The notes beneath the pieces were generated by a model. That model saw nothing but the letters and a program-made list of their open reading frames with translations. It did no database searches and was not told the DNA's origin. From Sporobacter sp963663605 (GTDB lineage: Bacteria; Bacillota; Clostridia; Oscillospirales; Oscillospiraceae), in assembly GCA_963663605.2 (NCBI GenBank), contig CAXXVF010000002.1, positions 1,426,001 through 1,490,000 of the forward strand: 64,000 nt of DNA, in the 5' to 3' direction. Positions 32,898 through 41,266 of this stretch are shown here, one piece after another (the stretch's first letter is position 1; every line of letters starts with the position of its first letter). A program made the position numbers and the translations under genes.

Positions 32898-33620
32898 TCA
32901 CTGTATCTCTATAAGAGGCGCTCCCGCTTCAACGGCCGCCCCTTTTGATACGAGAATCTGCGCGACCGTGCCGTCTTTCGTGGCAACGATCTCATTTTCC
33001 ATCTTCATTGCTTCAAGCAGCATTAACACTTCGCCGCGTTTTACGGCTGCTCCGTTTGCTGCTTTTATTTCCAGGACCGTGCCGGGAACCGGCGCCGTGA
33101 TAATCTCTTTACCGCCTGAGGCGGCCGGGGACGGCGCGGTCTTCACAGCCGGCGCGGGTTTCGGTGCCGGCGCGGGTTTCGGTGCCGGCGCGGGTTTCGG
33201 TGCCGGCGCGGGTTCGCGCGCTTCTGCCGGAACCGGTATGCTCTGCATCGTATCGGCTGCCTGTTCCATATCCATTTCCACTTCGTAAGCGACGTCGTCG
33301 ACCGTAACGATATATTTCCCGCTTCCGACAAATTTGACTCCGGCGCCCGAACGGCTCGTTAACGGAGTTCTTACGGCCTGCATCAGGCCGTCTGTTTGTG
33401 CGGGCGCACTGTCGACGCTCAACGACGCGTCGGCAGCAGCGGGCTCAACTGCCGGGCCACCTGCTGTATTTTCCTGAACAAGCGCCACGGCCGGTTTCTT
33501 TTTTGTAAACTTCCCGACCAGTGCCGACTGAAGCCGGAGCAGAAAGCTCAGACCAACAAGCACAAGAAAAACGACTGAAATTCCAATAGCGCCTACTAAT
33601 AGGCTGTCCAAAATGGTCAT
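32898..33620 (-). CDS. OadG-type gamma subunit fused to a biotin carrier domain
   Basis: 240 residues. Residues about 6-32 form the single membrane helix of an OadG-like gamma subunit, followed by a basic stretch. A variable region and a beta-rich segment (about 105-135) come next, then a Pro/Ala hinge with PAPAPK repeats (about 142-165, encoded by 18-bp repeats). The C-terminal biotinyl domain (about 175-240) has the attachment motif EAMKMEN. It tethers the biotin arm to the membrane next to the beta subunit. In most systems gamma and biotin carrier are separate or the carrier is on alpha, so this is a fusion. The start ATG 33620 has GAGGTG six bases upstream; an earlier GTG at 33629 overlaps that site. 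Confidence 0.88.
   Translation of the reverse strand: MTILDSLLVGAIGISVVFLVLVGLSFLLRLQSALVGKFTKKKPAVALVQENTAGGPAVEPAAADASLSVDSAPAQTDGLMQAVRTPLTSRSGAGVKFVGSGKYIVTVDDVAYEVEMDMEQAADTMQSIPVPAEAREPAPAPKPAPAPKPAPAPKPAPAVKTAPSPAASGGKEIITAPVPGTVLEIKAANGAAVKRGEVLMLLEAMKMENEIVATKDGTVAQILVSKGAAVEAGAPLIEIQ
33151..33216 (-). repeat. 18-bp tandem repeat coding the PAPAPK hinge
   Basis: The unit GGCGCGGGTTTCGGTGCC occurs three times without change (33151-33204) plus a partial fourth copy. Its exact identity suggests recent expansion or contraction; each unit adds six residues to the flexible arm that carries biotin. Confidence 0.9.
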
Positions 33621-34033
33621 CGGGCACACCTCACTTCACCAATTGCTTACAATTACTTATATATACCCGGTACAACGAATCCCGTTCCCTGTTCCGGATT
33701 TTGCAACGCTGTTTATTATACCTAGTTCAAAAAAAAAATTCAATAAAAGGATACGCAACTTAAGATTTTTTGTATTATCTTTTAAAATTTTGTAATAAAG
33801 CAGGGCGTTTCATTAAAATTCTTGTGCAATTTCACTTTACATATCCTAACACAAACAATATATTTAACACTTTGCAAGGAAAAAAATAAATATTTATTAT
33901 TATAAATCTAATTCATAAAGGTTTAAATTCGGTTTATCAATATCTTTTTACGCCGACAGTTAAAAGTGCCCCGGCGGGAAACGCCGGGGCACCGCGCATA
34001 CAAAAACACTTACAATACGTCCTGCCGCAGTTT
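33621..34033. other. AT-rich intergenic region with a terminator at 33966-33992
   Basis: 413 bases, very AT-rich (about 33720-33930), containing the upstream region of the decarboxylase genes. No gene is seen. A hairpin GTGCCCCGGCG / CGCCGGGGCAC (33966-33992) followed on the minus strand by TTTTAA is the terminator of the flavin reductase gene ending at 34034. The base composition drops sharply here and the accessory island begins. Confidence 0.6.
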
Positions 34034-35998
34034 TCAATAACGCCCAAGGTCGATTGCCGCGAAATAGGCGCTCCGTGTCGCCTCGGCAATGTTTTTTGGC
34101 GTGACGCAGTCGCCGATCTGGTAAAACTCCGGGGCGCAAAAACGCAGCTTGTCGGCCGCTTCCCGCTCCGGACGCATACCGACGGCGCATACGACGGTGT
34201 CCGCTTCATACAGCTTCTTCCCTTCCGCATTTTCGCCGACTACGCCTTTCTCATTGATCTCAAGCGCTTTCGTCCCGAGAGCCAGCTTGACGCCGAGCCG
34301 GTCAAGTTCAAGGCCGATGGCCTGCCCCTGCAGTATATTACCGCCGTCGTTGAGCGTCGGGAACATTTCCATTATCGTCACCTGGCAGCCCCTGTCGCCC
34401 ATATAGATGGCCAACTCGCTCCCGACGAGCCCTCCGCCGAGGATAACGAGCCGTTTTCCCGCTTTTTCCGGATTTATATAGAGCGTTTCCGCCCCGATCA
34501 CATTCGGCCCGTCAATCCCTTTGATGCCCGGTATAAGAGGCCGGGAACCGATCGCCGCGATGATCGCGTCGGGATTTATGCTTTCGGCCAGAGACGGCGT
34601 CACCTCGGTCTCAAGGCGTATATCGACAGCCGACCGCGAAAGCATCCGTGCCTGATGCTCTAAGTATTCATGCAGATGTTTCTTAAACGGCACCTTTTCC
34701 TCGCAGCGCAGAACGCCGCCGAGGCGTCCGGATTTCTCGCAGAGAATCACCCGATGGCCGCGCCGGGCACACGACAGGGCCGCCTGCATGCCGCCGATAC
34801 CGCCTCCGGCAACGAGAACGGTCTTTTTCTTCGCCGAAAAACGCTCGAATTTTTCTTCGCTTTCGTTGCTGATCTCCGGGTTGAGCGCACAGATGATATG
34901 GCCTTTTGTCATAAGGTTCGAGAAACACGCAAAGCAGCGGATGCACGTCGTAATCTCGTCATCCTTCCCGGCACGCGCCTTAACGGGCAGGTCCGGGTCG
35001 CAGATGAGCCCGCGCGCCAGCTCAACAACGTCCGCTTTTCCTGTTTTTATGATCTCTTCCAAAAGCGCGGGGTCGGAGAGCGCGCCGACCGTCGCGACTT
35101 TCGATGTTTTGACGTGCTTTTTGATCTCGGCGGCATATTTAACATTGACGCCGTCTTCCAAAAACATGCTCGGATGCGTCACGGTGAAGACGCGCGGGTC
35201 TTCGTGGCTGCCGGCCGATACATGGATAAGATCGACCTTGCCGTCAAGCGCCTTGGCGATCTCTACACCGTAATCGACGCCGTATCCGCCTTCGTAGCAC
35301 TCGGAGCCGCTTATACGGATCTCGATCGGGAATCCCGGACCGACCGCCTCGCGCACCGCGGCGATGATTTCAAGCGGGAAACGCATACGGTTTTCAAAGC
35401 TTCCGCCGTACGCGTCCGTGCGCGTATTGAGCGTAGGGGACATGAACTGATGCATCAGCCAGCCGTGTCCGCCGTGCAGGGTGATCATCCCGAAACCGCA
35501 CTGTTTTGCAAACGCCGCCGCATCGGCGTGTTTTTTTATCGTCCTTTTCATGATCTCCGGCGTCATCTCATGAGCATAGATGGTTTCACCCCTGAAGCCG
35601 GACGTCTCGCTTTCAACAGGGCCATAGATCTTGTGCCCCTGCGCATAGGATATGCGCGCGGCGTTGCCGCCGTGGGACATTTCCATCGACGCGACGGCGC
35701 CGTGGCGTGTGATCGCGTCGGACAGCTTTGTCAGGTGCGGCCGGACGCCCGGATCGTCGAGCAGTATATGCGCCCCGTTGGCCAGGGAAATCTCGGAGTC
35801 GACCACCGCATCCCCGATGCACACCGAAGCGGCCCCGCCGATCGATTTGCGCTCGTAATACGAAATGCCTTCATTGATCGGCCGGTTCTTGCTTGTCGAG
35901 TACTGCAGGCCCGTCGGCGAGGCAAACAGCCTGTTTCTATACAGCGTCGTCCCTATGACGATGGGTGAAAATAGATTCGGATATTTACACGTATACAT
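34034..35998 (-). CDS. OYE-like NADH:flavin oxidoreductase (2-enoate reductase family), copy 1
   Basis: 654 residues from ATG 35998. An N-terminal FMN-binding TIM barrel of old-yellow-enzyme type (about 1-330) has MEMSHGGN, the active-site segment HGGHGWLMHQFMSPTLNTR and IRISGSE. A 4Fe-4S site C-2-C-2-C-11-C (CIRCFACF... then CALNPE, about 340-358) follows, then an FAD domain with VAGGGIGGMQAAL and an NAD domain with VILGGGLVGSELAIYMG. This is the layout of 2-enoate reductase, BaiCD/BaiH-type steroid reductases and trimethylamine dehydrogenase. It should reduce an activated C=C bond with NADH through FAD, FeS and FMN. The substrate is unknown. Two homologs lie at 43858 and 47259. It is alone on its strand; the LysR gene at 36475-37467 lies upstream in the same orientation. 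Confidence 0.9.
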   Translation of the reverse strand: MYTCKYPNLFSPIVIGTTLYRNRLFASPTGLQYSTSKNRPINEGISYYERKSIGGAASVCIGDAVVDSEISLANGAHILLDDPGVRPHLTKLSDAITRHGAVASMEMSHGGNAARISYAQGHKIYGPVESETSGFRGETIYAHEMTPEIMKRTIKKHADAAAFAKQCGFGMITLHGGHGWLMHQFMSPTLNTRTDAYGGSFENRMRFPLEIIAAVREAVGPGFPIEIRISGSECYEGGYGVDYGVEIAKALDGKVDLIHVSAGSHEDPRVFTVTHPSMFLEDGVNVKYAAEIKKHVKTSKVATVGALSDPALLEEIIKTGKADVVELARGLICDPDLPVKARAGKDDEITTCIRCFACFSNLMTKGHIICALNPEISNESEEKFERFSAKKKTVLVAGGGIGGMQAALSCARRGHRVILCEKSGRLGGVLRCEEKVPFKKHLHEYLEHQARMLSRSAVDIRLETEVTPSLAESINPDAIIAAIGSRPLIPGIKGIDGPNVIGAETLYINPEKAGKRLVILGGGLVGSELAIYMGDRGCQVTIMEMFPTLNDGGNILQGQAIGLELDRLGVKLALGTKALEINEKGVVGENAEGKKLYEADTVVCAVGMRPEREAADKLRFCAPEFYQIGDCVTPKNIAEATRSAYFAAIDLGRY

Positions 35999-36474
35999 CT
36001 TCTTCTTATATGACGCGGCGCCGCCATATATTCTCCTTCCCTTTTTGACTGAGCGCACATTAGTATAAAAGTAAACGGTATGCGCCAATGATACTGTTAG
36101 TATAAAAAAATAATACTACAAATACTACTCCACTGCAATAAGTATGACAAAAAAACTGCTTGCTTTACGCCGCGCCATGAAAAGCCGCACCCGAAAAGAC
36201 CATCTGTTCGCTTTGGCTGAACAATCATAAAAACATACAAAACAGAGCCGTGGCGTACCAGCCACGGCTCTGCTATATCCATTATTTGCTTACAAAAAAT
36301 CAAAACCGGGAATACCCGGGCTGCGCGTGGACGAAATAAACAAATACATGAAAGGATAATCGTCACGTTGAAGGCTTGAATTAATTTCATAACAAATTGC
36401 GTTGACTCTGCATGGATTTTCTAATATTTTTAGCTCGAAGCCGCTACAAAAGCTTTTATATCATACGTAAAAAA
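35999..36474. other. Intergenic region with LysR terminator and repeated TAGTAT motifs
   Basis: 476 bases without a credible gene. At 36243-36272 CAGAGCCGTGGC / GCCACGGCTCTG plus T-rich sequence on the minus strand ends the LysR gene. Between about 36060 and 36130, upstream of the OYE gene, several (A)TACTA/TAGTAT elements occur (AGTATAAAAG, GTTAGTATAAA, TAATACTACAAATACTAC), a pattern that may form a regulator-binding array and promoter. Confidence 0.45.
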
Positions 36475-37467
36475 TTACAGGAATACATCTTCACATCCAT
36501 CGCTTTGTATTTTTTCATAAAAAGGCAAAGCGGATGCGTCCGTATTCTCTGTTTGCAGCATCTCAACAAAACGGCTGACCCGTTCATTCTCATTATCAGA
36601 ACGCCAGAAAACAGAAATATGGTCGTCATGAAAATCCGGATTGACACGAACGCATTGATAGTTCCAAAGGAATCTGTCTTCGATGTCCCGGAACGCATAC
36701 CGGTTAATAACGCTTACGCCGCCGATAGTAAAACCGCAGCCGCGGTTAATCGCCCTGCTGAGGGTTATATAATTCGGCATGTACCGGATGCTTTCCGGTA
36801 TTATTCCGCTGCGCGCGCAGATATCAAGCATGCCGTCCTTATAGTTGAAGCATTCCGACAGGCGCGGCAGTAAAAGCGGCTGAGCGGACAGATACCGGCA
36901 CAGGCTGTTTTCATCCCGGCCGCCTTTGTAATCCGGCGATAAAAGGAAATAGTAATCGAGTTTTGTCAGATCATGGCGATTGAGTCCCTCGACGCCATAG
37001 TAAGTTGAGGAAAACGTTACAGCGATATCCACTCTGCCGCACAAGAGGATATCCCGAACATCCGAAATATCGCCGGAACTTGCGATGAGTTTTACATCCG
37101 TGTATTTTTTGTTGAATGCTTCGGCAATTCTGTTATAAGCACCGATTACATCATCGTCATCCACACATATAATCCGGAGCATCGGCTTGTCGCCGGATAC
37201 ACTGAAGCTTTGTATCCGATCCAGAACATTCGAGACCCTATGATACATAAAGTCCAGATCAAAAAAAAGCTCTTCGCCGGCCGGCTTTAAAACGAGGCCG
37301 CTGTTATGGCGCTCGAAGAGCTTGGTGCCAAGGATATCTTCAATATTCTGAATCTGCTTGCTGACGGCAGACGGCGTGATGTACAGTTCACGTGCGGCGC
37401 TTGAAATATTCAGGTGCGCTGCCACGGTATTGAATATTTGAATCTGATACAAAGACAGTTTGTTCAT
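36475..37467 (-). CDS. LysR-type transcriptional regulator
   Basis: 330 residues. The N-terminal winged helix is canonical (LYQIQIFNTVAAHLNISSAARELYITPSAVSKQIQNIEDILGTKLFER), then an effector-binding domain of periplasmic-binding fold (about 95-300). GAGGGGTGCTGG lies ahead of ATG. It is divergent from the molybdopterin enzyme operon at 37640 with a 172-base spacer, the classic LysR arrangement, so it probably controls that operon in response to its substrate. The C-terminus is about 30 residues longer than typical. Confidence 0.9.
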   Translation of the reverse strand: MNKLSLYQIQIFNTVAAHLNISSAARELYITPSAVSKQIQNIEDILGTKLFERHNSGLVLKPAGEELFFDLDFMYHRVSNVLDRIQSFSVSGDKPMLRIICVDDDDVIGAYNRIAEAFNKKYTDVKLIASSGDISDVRDILLCGRVDIAVTFSSTYYGVEGLNRHDLTKLDYYFLLSPDYKGGRDENSLCRYLSAQPLLLPRLSECFNYKDGMLDICARSGIIPESIRYMPNYITLSRAINRGCGFTIGGVSVINRYAFRDIEDRFLWNYQCVRVNPDFHDDHISVFWRSDNENERVSRFVEMLQTENTDASALPFYEKIQSDGCEDVFL

Positions 37468-37639
37468 CCAGCACCCCTCAGTTTATCAGCTGAATTTAAC
37501 ACATAAAAAAGTGGCTGTGTTCAGCCGGGCAGAATATAATTATTAATTATATCACCGGAAACAGCAGTTTTCAATGAAATCACCATAAAAGCACGAACGC
37601 ATCAACAGCGTGGATCAATTATTGAGGAGGAGGAGGACA

Positions 37640-40384
37640 ATGGCACAAAAACCGATCGACGTCCGCGCAGACAAAAAGGTGTTCAAAGCGGCCAGCCTAA
37701 TGGGCCTCGGCAGAAGCGGCCTGCCCACCGTCACCGAGTCGGACAAGGACGGAAAGATCACCCGTATCCGGCCGATGTATTACGAGGATTACATCGACTG
37801 GGAAAGCAAAAACCCATGGAAGATAGAAGCCAGAGGTTCTGTTATGGAACCGCCGAAACGCACGCTTCCCGCGTGCTACTACATCACCTACAAAAAGCGC
37901 GTCTACTCCAACAACCGTGTACGATATCCCCTCAAGCGTGTCGACTGGGACCCCAAGGGCGACCGCCATCCGGAAAACCGGGGCAAATCCAAATACGTCC
38001 GCATCACCTGGGATGAGGCCGCGCAAATCGTCGCGGACGAGCTGCTTCGGGTGAAGGACAAGTACGGCATGTCCGCCGTACTCGCGGAGGCCGACATGCA
38101 TGGTGAGGGCAAGCGCGTAGCACCGTCCCACGGCTGCATGAACAGGCTTTTGTCCATTCTCGGCGGCTACACCGTCCAGATGCGCAACCAGGACTCCTGG
38201 GAAGGCTGGGGCTGGGGCTCCAAGAACGTCTGGGGCGGCGAACCGGTCGGCGAAATGCAGCCTTCCGGCAACGTGTGGCCGGATATCGCGAAGAACACAG
38301 AGCTTCTGCTGTTCTGGGCCGCCGACCCCGAGACCACTTCGGTCGGCTTTGACGGCTACATCGCCAGCCGCCTTTCACAATGGATCCACAAGCTGGGCGT
38401 GGAATTCGTCTATGTAGACCCGGCGCTCAACTTTTCCGCCTGCTATCAGGCAGACAAGTGGATTCCCGTCCTGCCCAATACCGACGCGGCGCTGTACCTC
38501 GCCATCGCATATGTGTGGCTGACGGAGGACAGCTATGACAAGGAATATGTAAAGACGCATGCCGTCGGCTACGAGCCTTTCTTCGACTACGTCCTCGGCA
38601 AGGACGAAGAGGGCGTGCCTAAGACGCCCGCCTGGGCGGCCGAGAAATGCGGCGTCCCGGAATGGACAATCAAGGCTCTTGCCCGCGACTGGGCCGAAAA
38701 GGTCACGTCTATCTCAATCGGCAACGGCGGCGCCGGGATCCGCGGCGCGTATTCCTCCGAGCCGGCGCGGCTCCAGTCCATCCTGCTTGGCATGCAGGGC
38801 CTCGGAAAACCCGGACGCCATCAGGCGAAGTGGCTGGAATGGTATTTCGACTCGGACGTTTTCGCGATGCCGTATCAGGGCGAAGCGCCGGCCAATCTTC
38901 CCGCGCGGGCCGAGGTCGTCCGTCCGCCGATGTCGCCCGTGGATATCGGTGAGATCCGCCGGGCAGAGCTGGAGGAAACCATCAAGAAGAACGCCAAGCC
39001 CGGAAGCGCTACGGCAAAAGCCATGGAGGAATTTTTGCCCATCGAGAAATCTCAGCCGAATCCGCCGCTTCAGTCCATTCCGAAATGCATGGTCCATGAC
39101 GCGATCCTCAAAGACCATATAGAGTGGTACGGCCTGTACAGCTTCTGCGGACCGGCCGAGGAACAATGGGTAAAGCACGAATTCCCGATGCCCGGCTGCT
39201 CGCGCATCCATATGGTCTGGACGGACTCCCCTTGCATGGTCACCTGCTGGAACGACAGCTTCAACTTCGTCAAGGCGCTCAGAAGCCCTGAGATCGAGTT
39301 CGTCGTAGCGCAGCATCCATGGCTGGAAAACGACTGTTACATGGCGGACATCATCCTCCCCGTTCAGACCCGTTTCGAGATGGAGGACATCTCGGACGAC
39401 GGCGGCGGCGGCGTATTTATGTCCATTTACCACGAAGACGAAGCCTGTCCGCCCGTGGGCGAATCCCTCAACGATTTTGACACCGTAGTGGAGATTGCTA
39501 AAAAGCTGGGCGAGGATGTGTACAACCAGTACACCAACAACGGGACCGGCGCCAAAAAGATGATGGAGCTGTATTATCACGCCTCCGGCGTCGCGCACTT
39601 GGATACGGAGGACGACTACCATAAGAAGGGTATTTTCGTAGTCCCCTGCGACCCGAACATACAGGACTTCGAGCTGCATCCCCCAGGTTGGCGCAAGTTC
39701 GCCGAGGACCCGGAGAACAATCCGCTGTCCACCCCCACCGGCAAGCTGGAGTTCACCTCCACAGCTATAGAAAAATACTTCCCCGACGACGCGGAGCGGC
39801 CGCCGTTCCCGAAATGGGTTGTAAGCAGCGCATACCACGACGAGCGCCTCGGCGGTGAACGCGCCAAAAAGTACCCGCTCCTGTGCATGTCCAACCACGG
39901 ACGCTGGCGTTTCCACGCCAACCTCGACGATATCACCTGGAACCGCGAGGTGCCGGAGATGAAGCTGCGGGCCAAAGACGGTTATCAGTATGAGCCGGCG
40001 TGGATGAATACGCTCACAGCGACGGAGCGCGGTCTGCAGCACGGCGATATCGTCAAGGTCTATAACGAGCGCGGCATTGTCCTGTGCGCGGCCTATGTGA
40101 CCGAGCGCGTTATCCCGGGCGTCGTCTATGTGGATCACGGCTCCCGGTTCGATCCCATTGACGCGGAAGGCCTCGACCGCGGCGGCGCTATCAACCTCAT
40201 CACGCCCCACGCCATCACGTCGGAGCATGTCACCGGCATGGTCGTATCCGGCTTTCTCGTCGACGTACAAAAGGTCACCGATGCGGAAATGGACGCGTGG
40301 AAACGGGAATATCCGGATTCCTTCGCCCGCGAAGTGGACGAAGCCTGCGGCGTATGCCTCGGCGGATGGCTCATAGAGGAATAA
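37640..40384 (+). CDS. Molybdopterin oxidoreductase large subunit, transhydroxylase-like
   Basis: 914 residues from ATG 37640 (GGAGGAGGAGG upstream). It is a DMSO-reductase-superfamily catalytic subunit with no N-terminal Cys motif for a 4Fe-4S cluster and no Tat signal, so it is cytoplasmic. Both features match pyrogallol-phloroglucinol transhydroxylase large subunit (AthL). The segment NQDSWEGWGWG (about 183-193) aligns with that enzyme's DSWEGW, where Ser is the molybdenum ligand and Asp is in the active site; a His-containing segment (MHGEG, about 153) lies 30 residues before, as in AthL. ITWDEAAQIVADE and the C-terminal domain (GDIVKVYNERGIVLC) bind the pterin cofactors. It is likely to move or remove a hydroxyl on an aromatic ring; the substrate is unknown. 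Its partner FeS subunit follows after 13 bases. Confidence 0.85.
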   Translation: MAQKPIDVRADKKVFKAASLMGLGRSGLPTVTESDKDGKITRIRPMYYEDYIDWESKNPWKIEARGSVMEPPKRTLPACYYITYKKRVYSNNRVRYPLKRVDWDPKGDRHPENRGKSKYVRITWDEAAQIVADELLRVKDKYGMSAVLAEADMHGEGKRVAPSHGCMNRLLSILGGYTVQMRNQDSWEGWGWGSKNVWGGEPVGEMQPSGNVWPDIAKNTELLLFWAADPETTSVGFDGYIASRLSQWIHKLGVEFVYVDPALNFSACYQADKWIPVLPNTDAALYLAIAYVWLTEDSYDKEYVKTHAVGYEPFFDYVLGKDEEGVPKTPAWAAEKCGVPEWTIKALARDWAEKVTSISIGNGGAGIRGAYSSEPARLQSILLGMQGLGKPGRHQAKWLEWYFDSDVFAMPYQGEAPANLPARAEVVRPPMSPVDIGEIRRAELEETIKKNAKPGSATAKAMEEFLPIEKSQPNPPLQSIPKCMVHDAILKDHIEWYGLYSFCGPAEEQWVKHEFPMPGCSRIHMVWTDSPCMVTCWNDSFNFVKALRSPEIEFVVAQHPWLENDCYMADIILPVQTRFEMEDISDDGGGGVFMSIYHEDEACPPVGESLNDFDTVVEIAKKLGEDVYNQYTNNGTGAKKMMELYYHASGVAHLDTEDDYHKKGIFVVPCDPNIQDFELHPPGWRKFAEDPENNPLSTPTGKLEFTSTAIEKYFPDDAERPPFPKWVVSSAYHDERLGGERAKKYPLLCMSNHGRWRFHANLDDITWNREVPEMKLRAKDGYQYEPAWMNTLTATERGLQHGDIVKVYNERGIVLCAAYVTERVIPGVVYVDHGSRFDPIDAEGLDRGGAINLITPHAITSEHVTGMVVSGFLVDVQKVTDAEMDAWKREYPDSFAREVDEACGVCLGGWLIEE

Positions 40385-40397
40385 GGAGGAAAAACAG

Positions 40398-41216
40398 ATG
40401 GCAAAGGTATTTGTAATTGATGTGGCCAAATGCAACGGCTGCCATAACTGCCAGCTGGCCTGCAAGGATGAGCACTGCGGCAATGAATGGCTGCCCTACG
40501 CCAAGGCACAGCCCGATATCGGTCAGTTCTGGGCAAAACTCAATCAGGAGACCTGCGGCACCATACCGAAGGTGCGCGTGAATTATACCCCCACACTCTG
40601 CAACCACTGCGAAAACGCCCCCTGCATCGACGTATGCCCGACAGGCGCGGCGTACCGCCGGGAGGACGGCCTGGTTTTGTTCGACCCGGCCAAATGCAAC
40701 GGCTGTAAAAAATGCCTGGAAGCCTGCCCGTATGAGGGCGTCATCTACTTCAATGAGACGGAAAACATTGCCCAAAAGTGTACCGGCTGCACTCATCTGC
40801 TGGACAACGGCTACAAGTTGCCCCGCTGTGTGGAGGCCTGCCCTACCGACGCCATACTGTTCGGCGAGGAGGCGGATCTGGCCGACGAAGTGCTGGGCGC
40901 CGACGTGCTCCTGCCGAAAAAAGGCACCCTTCCGCGGGTCTACTACCGCAATCTGCCCGGCAAATTCATCACCGGCACGGTATACGACCCCGAGGCGAAG
41001 GAAGTCGTCGTCGGCGCGAAGGTCCGCGCCGTGACCGGCGGCAAGCTGTACAAGACCGTTACCAACAACTACGGCGATTTCTGGTTCAACGATCTCGCCG
41101 TCGGCAAGTTTGACGTTTTTATCGAGGCAAAAGGCTTCGAAGTCAAAACATTCGAGGGTCTGCACACGAAAGAATGCCTCAATCTGGGAGACATACCGCT
41201 GGAAAAGAAATCCTAA
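40398..41216 (+). CDS. 4Fe-4S small subunit with C-terminal Ig-like domain (transhydroxylase-type)
   Basis: 272 residues. Four complete Cys motifs are visible: CNGCHNCQLAC (12-22), CNHCENAPCIDVC (about 70-82), CNGCKKCLEAC (about 100-110) and CTGC...CVEAC (about 128-150), enough for four 4Fe-4S clusters. The last 80 residues (from about 195) form a carboxypeptidase-regulatory/Cna-B-like beta sandwich (GTVYDPEAKEVVVGAKVR and NNYGDFWFNDL), a feature known from the transhydroxylase small subunit. It differs from the right-edge paralog, which has lost three Cys of the third motif. It passes electrons to or from the molybdenum subunit. AAGGAGG precedes the start. Confidence 0.88.
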   Translation: MAKVFVIDVAKCNGCHNCQLACKDEHCGNEWLPYAKAQPDIGQFWAKLNQETCGTIPKVRVNYTPTLCNHCENAPCIDVCPTGAAYRREDGLVLFDPAKCNGCKKCLEACPYEGVIYFNETENIAQKCTGCTHLLDNGYKLPRCVEACPTDAILFGEEADLADEVLGADVLLPKKGTLPRVYYRNLPGKFITGTVYDPEAKEVVVGAKVRAVTGGKLYKTVTNNYGDFWFNDLAVGKFDVFIEAKGFEVKTFEGLHTKECLNLGDIPLEKKS

Positions 41217-41266
41217 TTCCGTAATCGAATTTCAAAAACTATATAAAAATAATAGGAGTTACTATA

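Noticed and set aside
33151..33216. Tandem 18-bp repeats as a CRISPR-like or mobile element
   Set aside because: No spacers; they lie in frame inside a gene and encode a Pro/Ala hinge.
38714..40483. 589-codon open frame opposite the molybdoenzyme gene
   Set aside because: Shadow of the real gene on the plus strand, which has cofactor motifs and a strong ribosome site.
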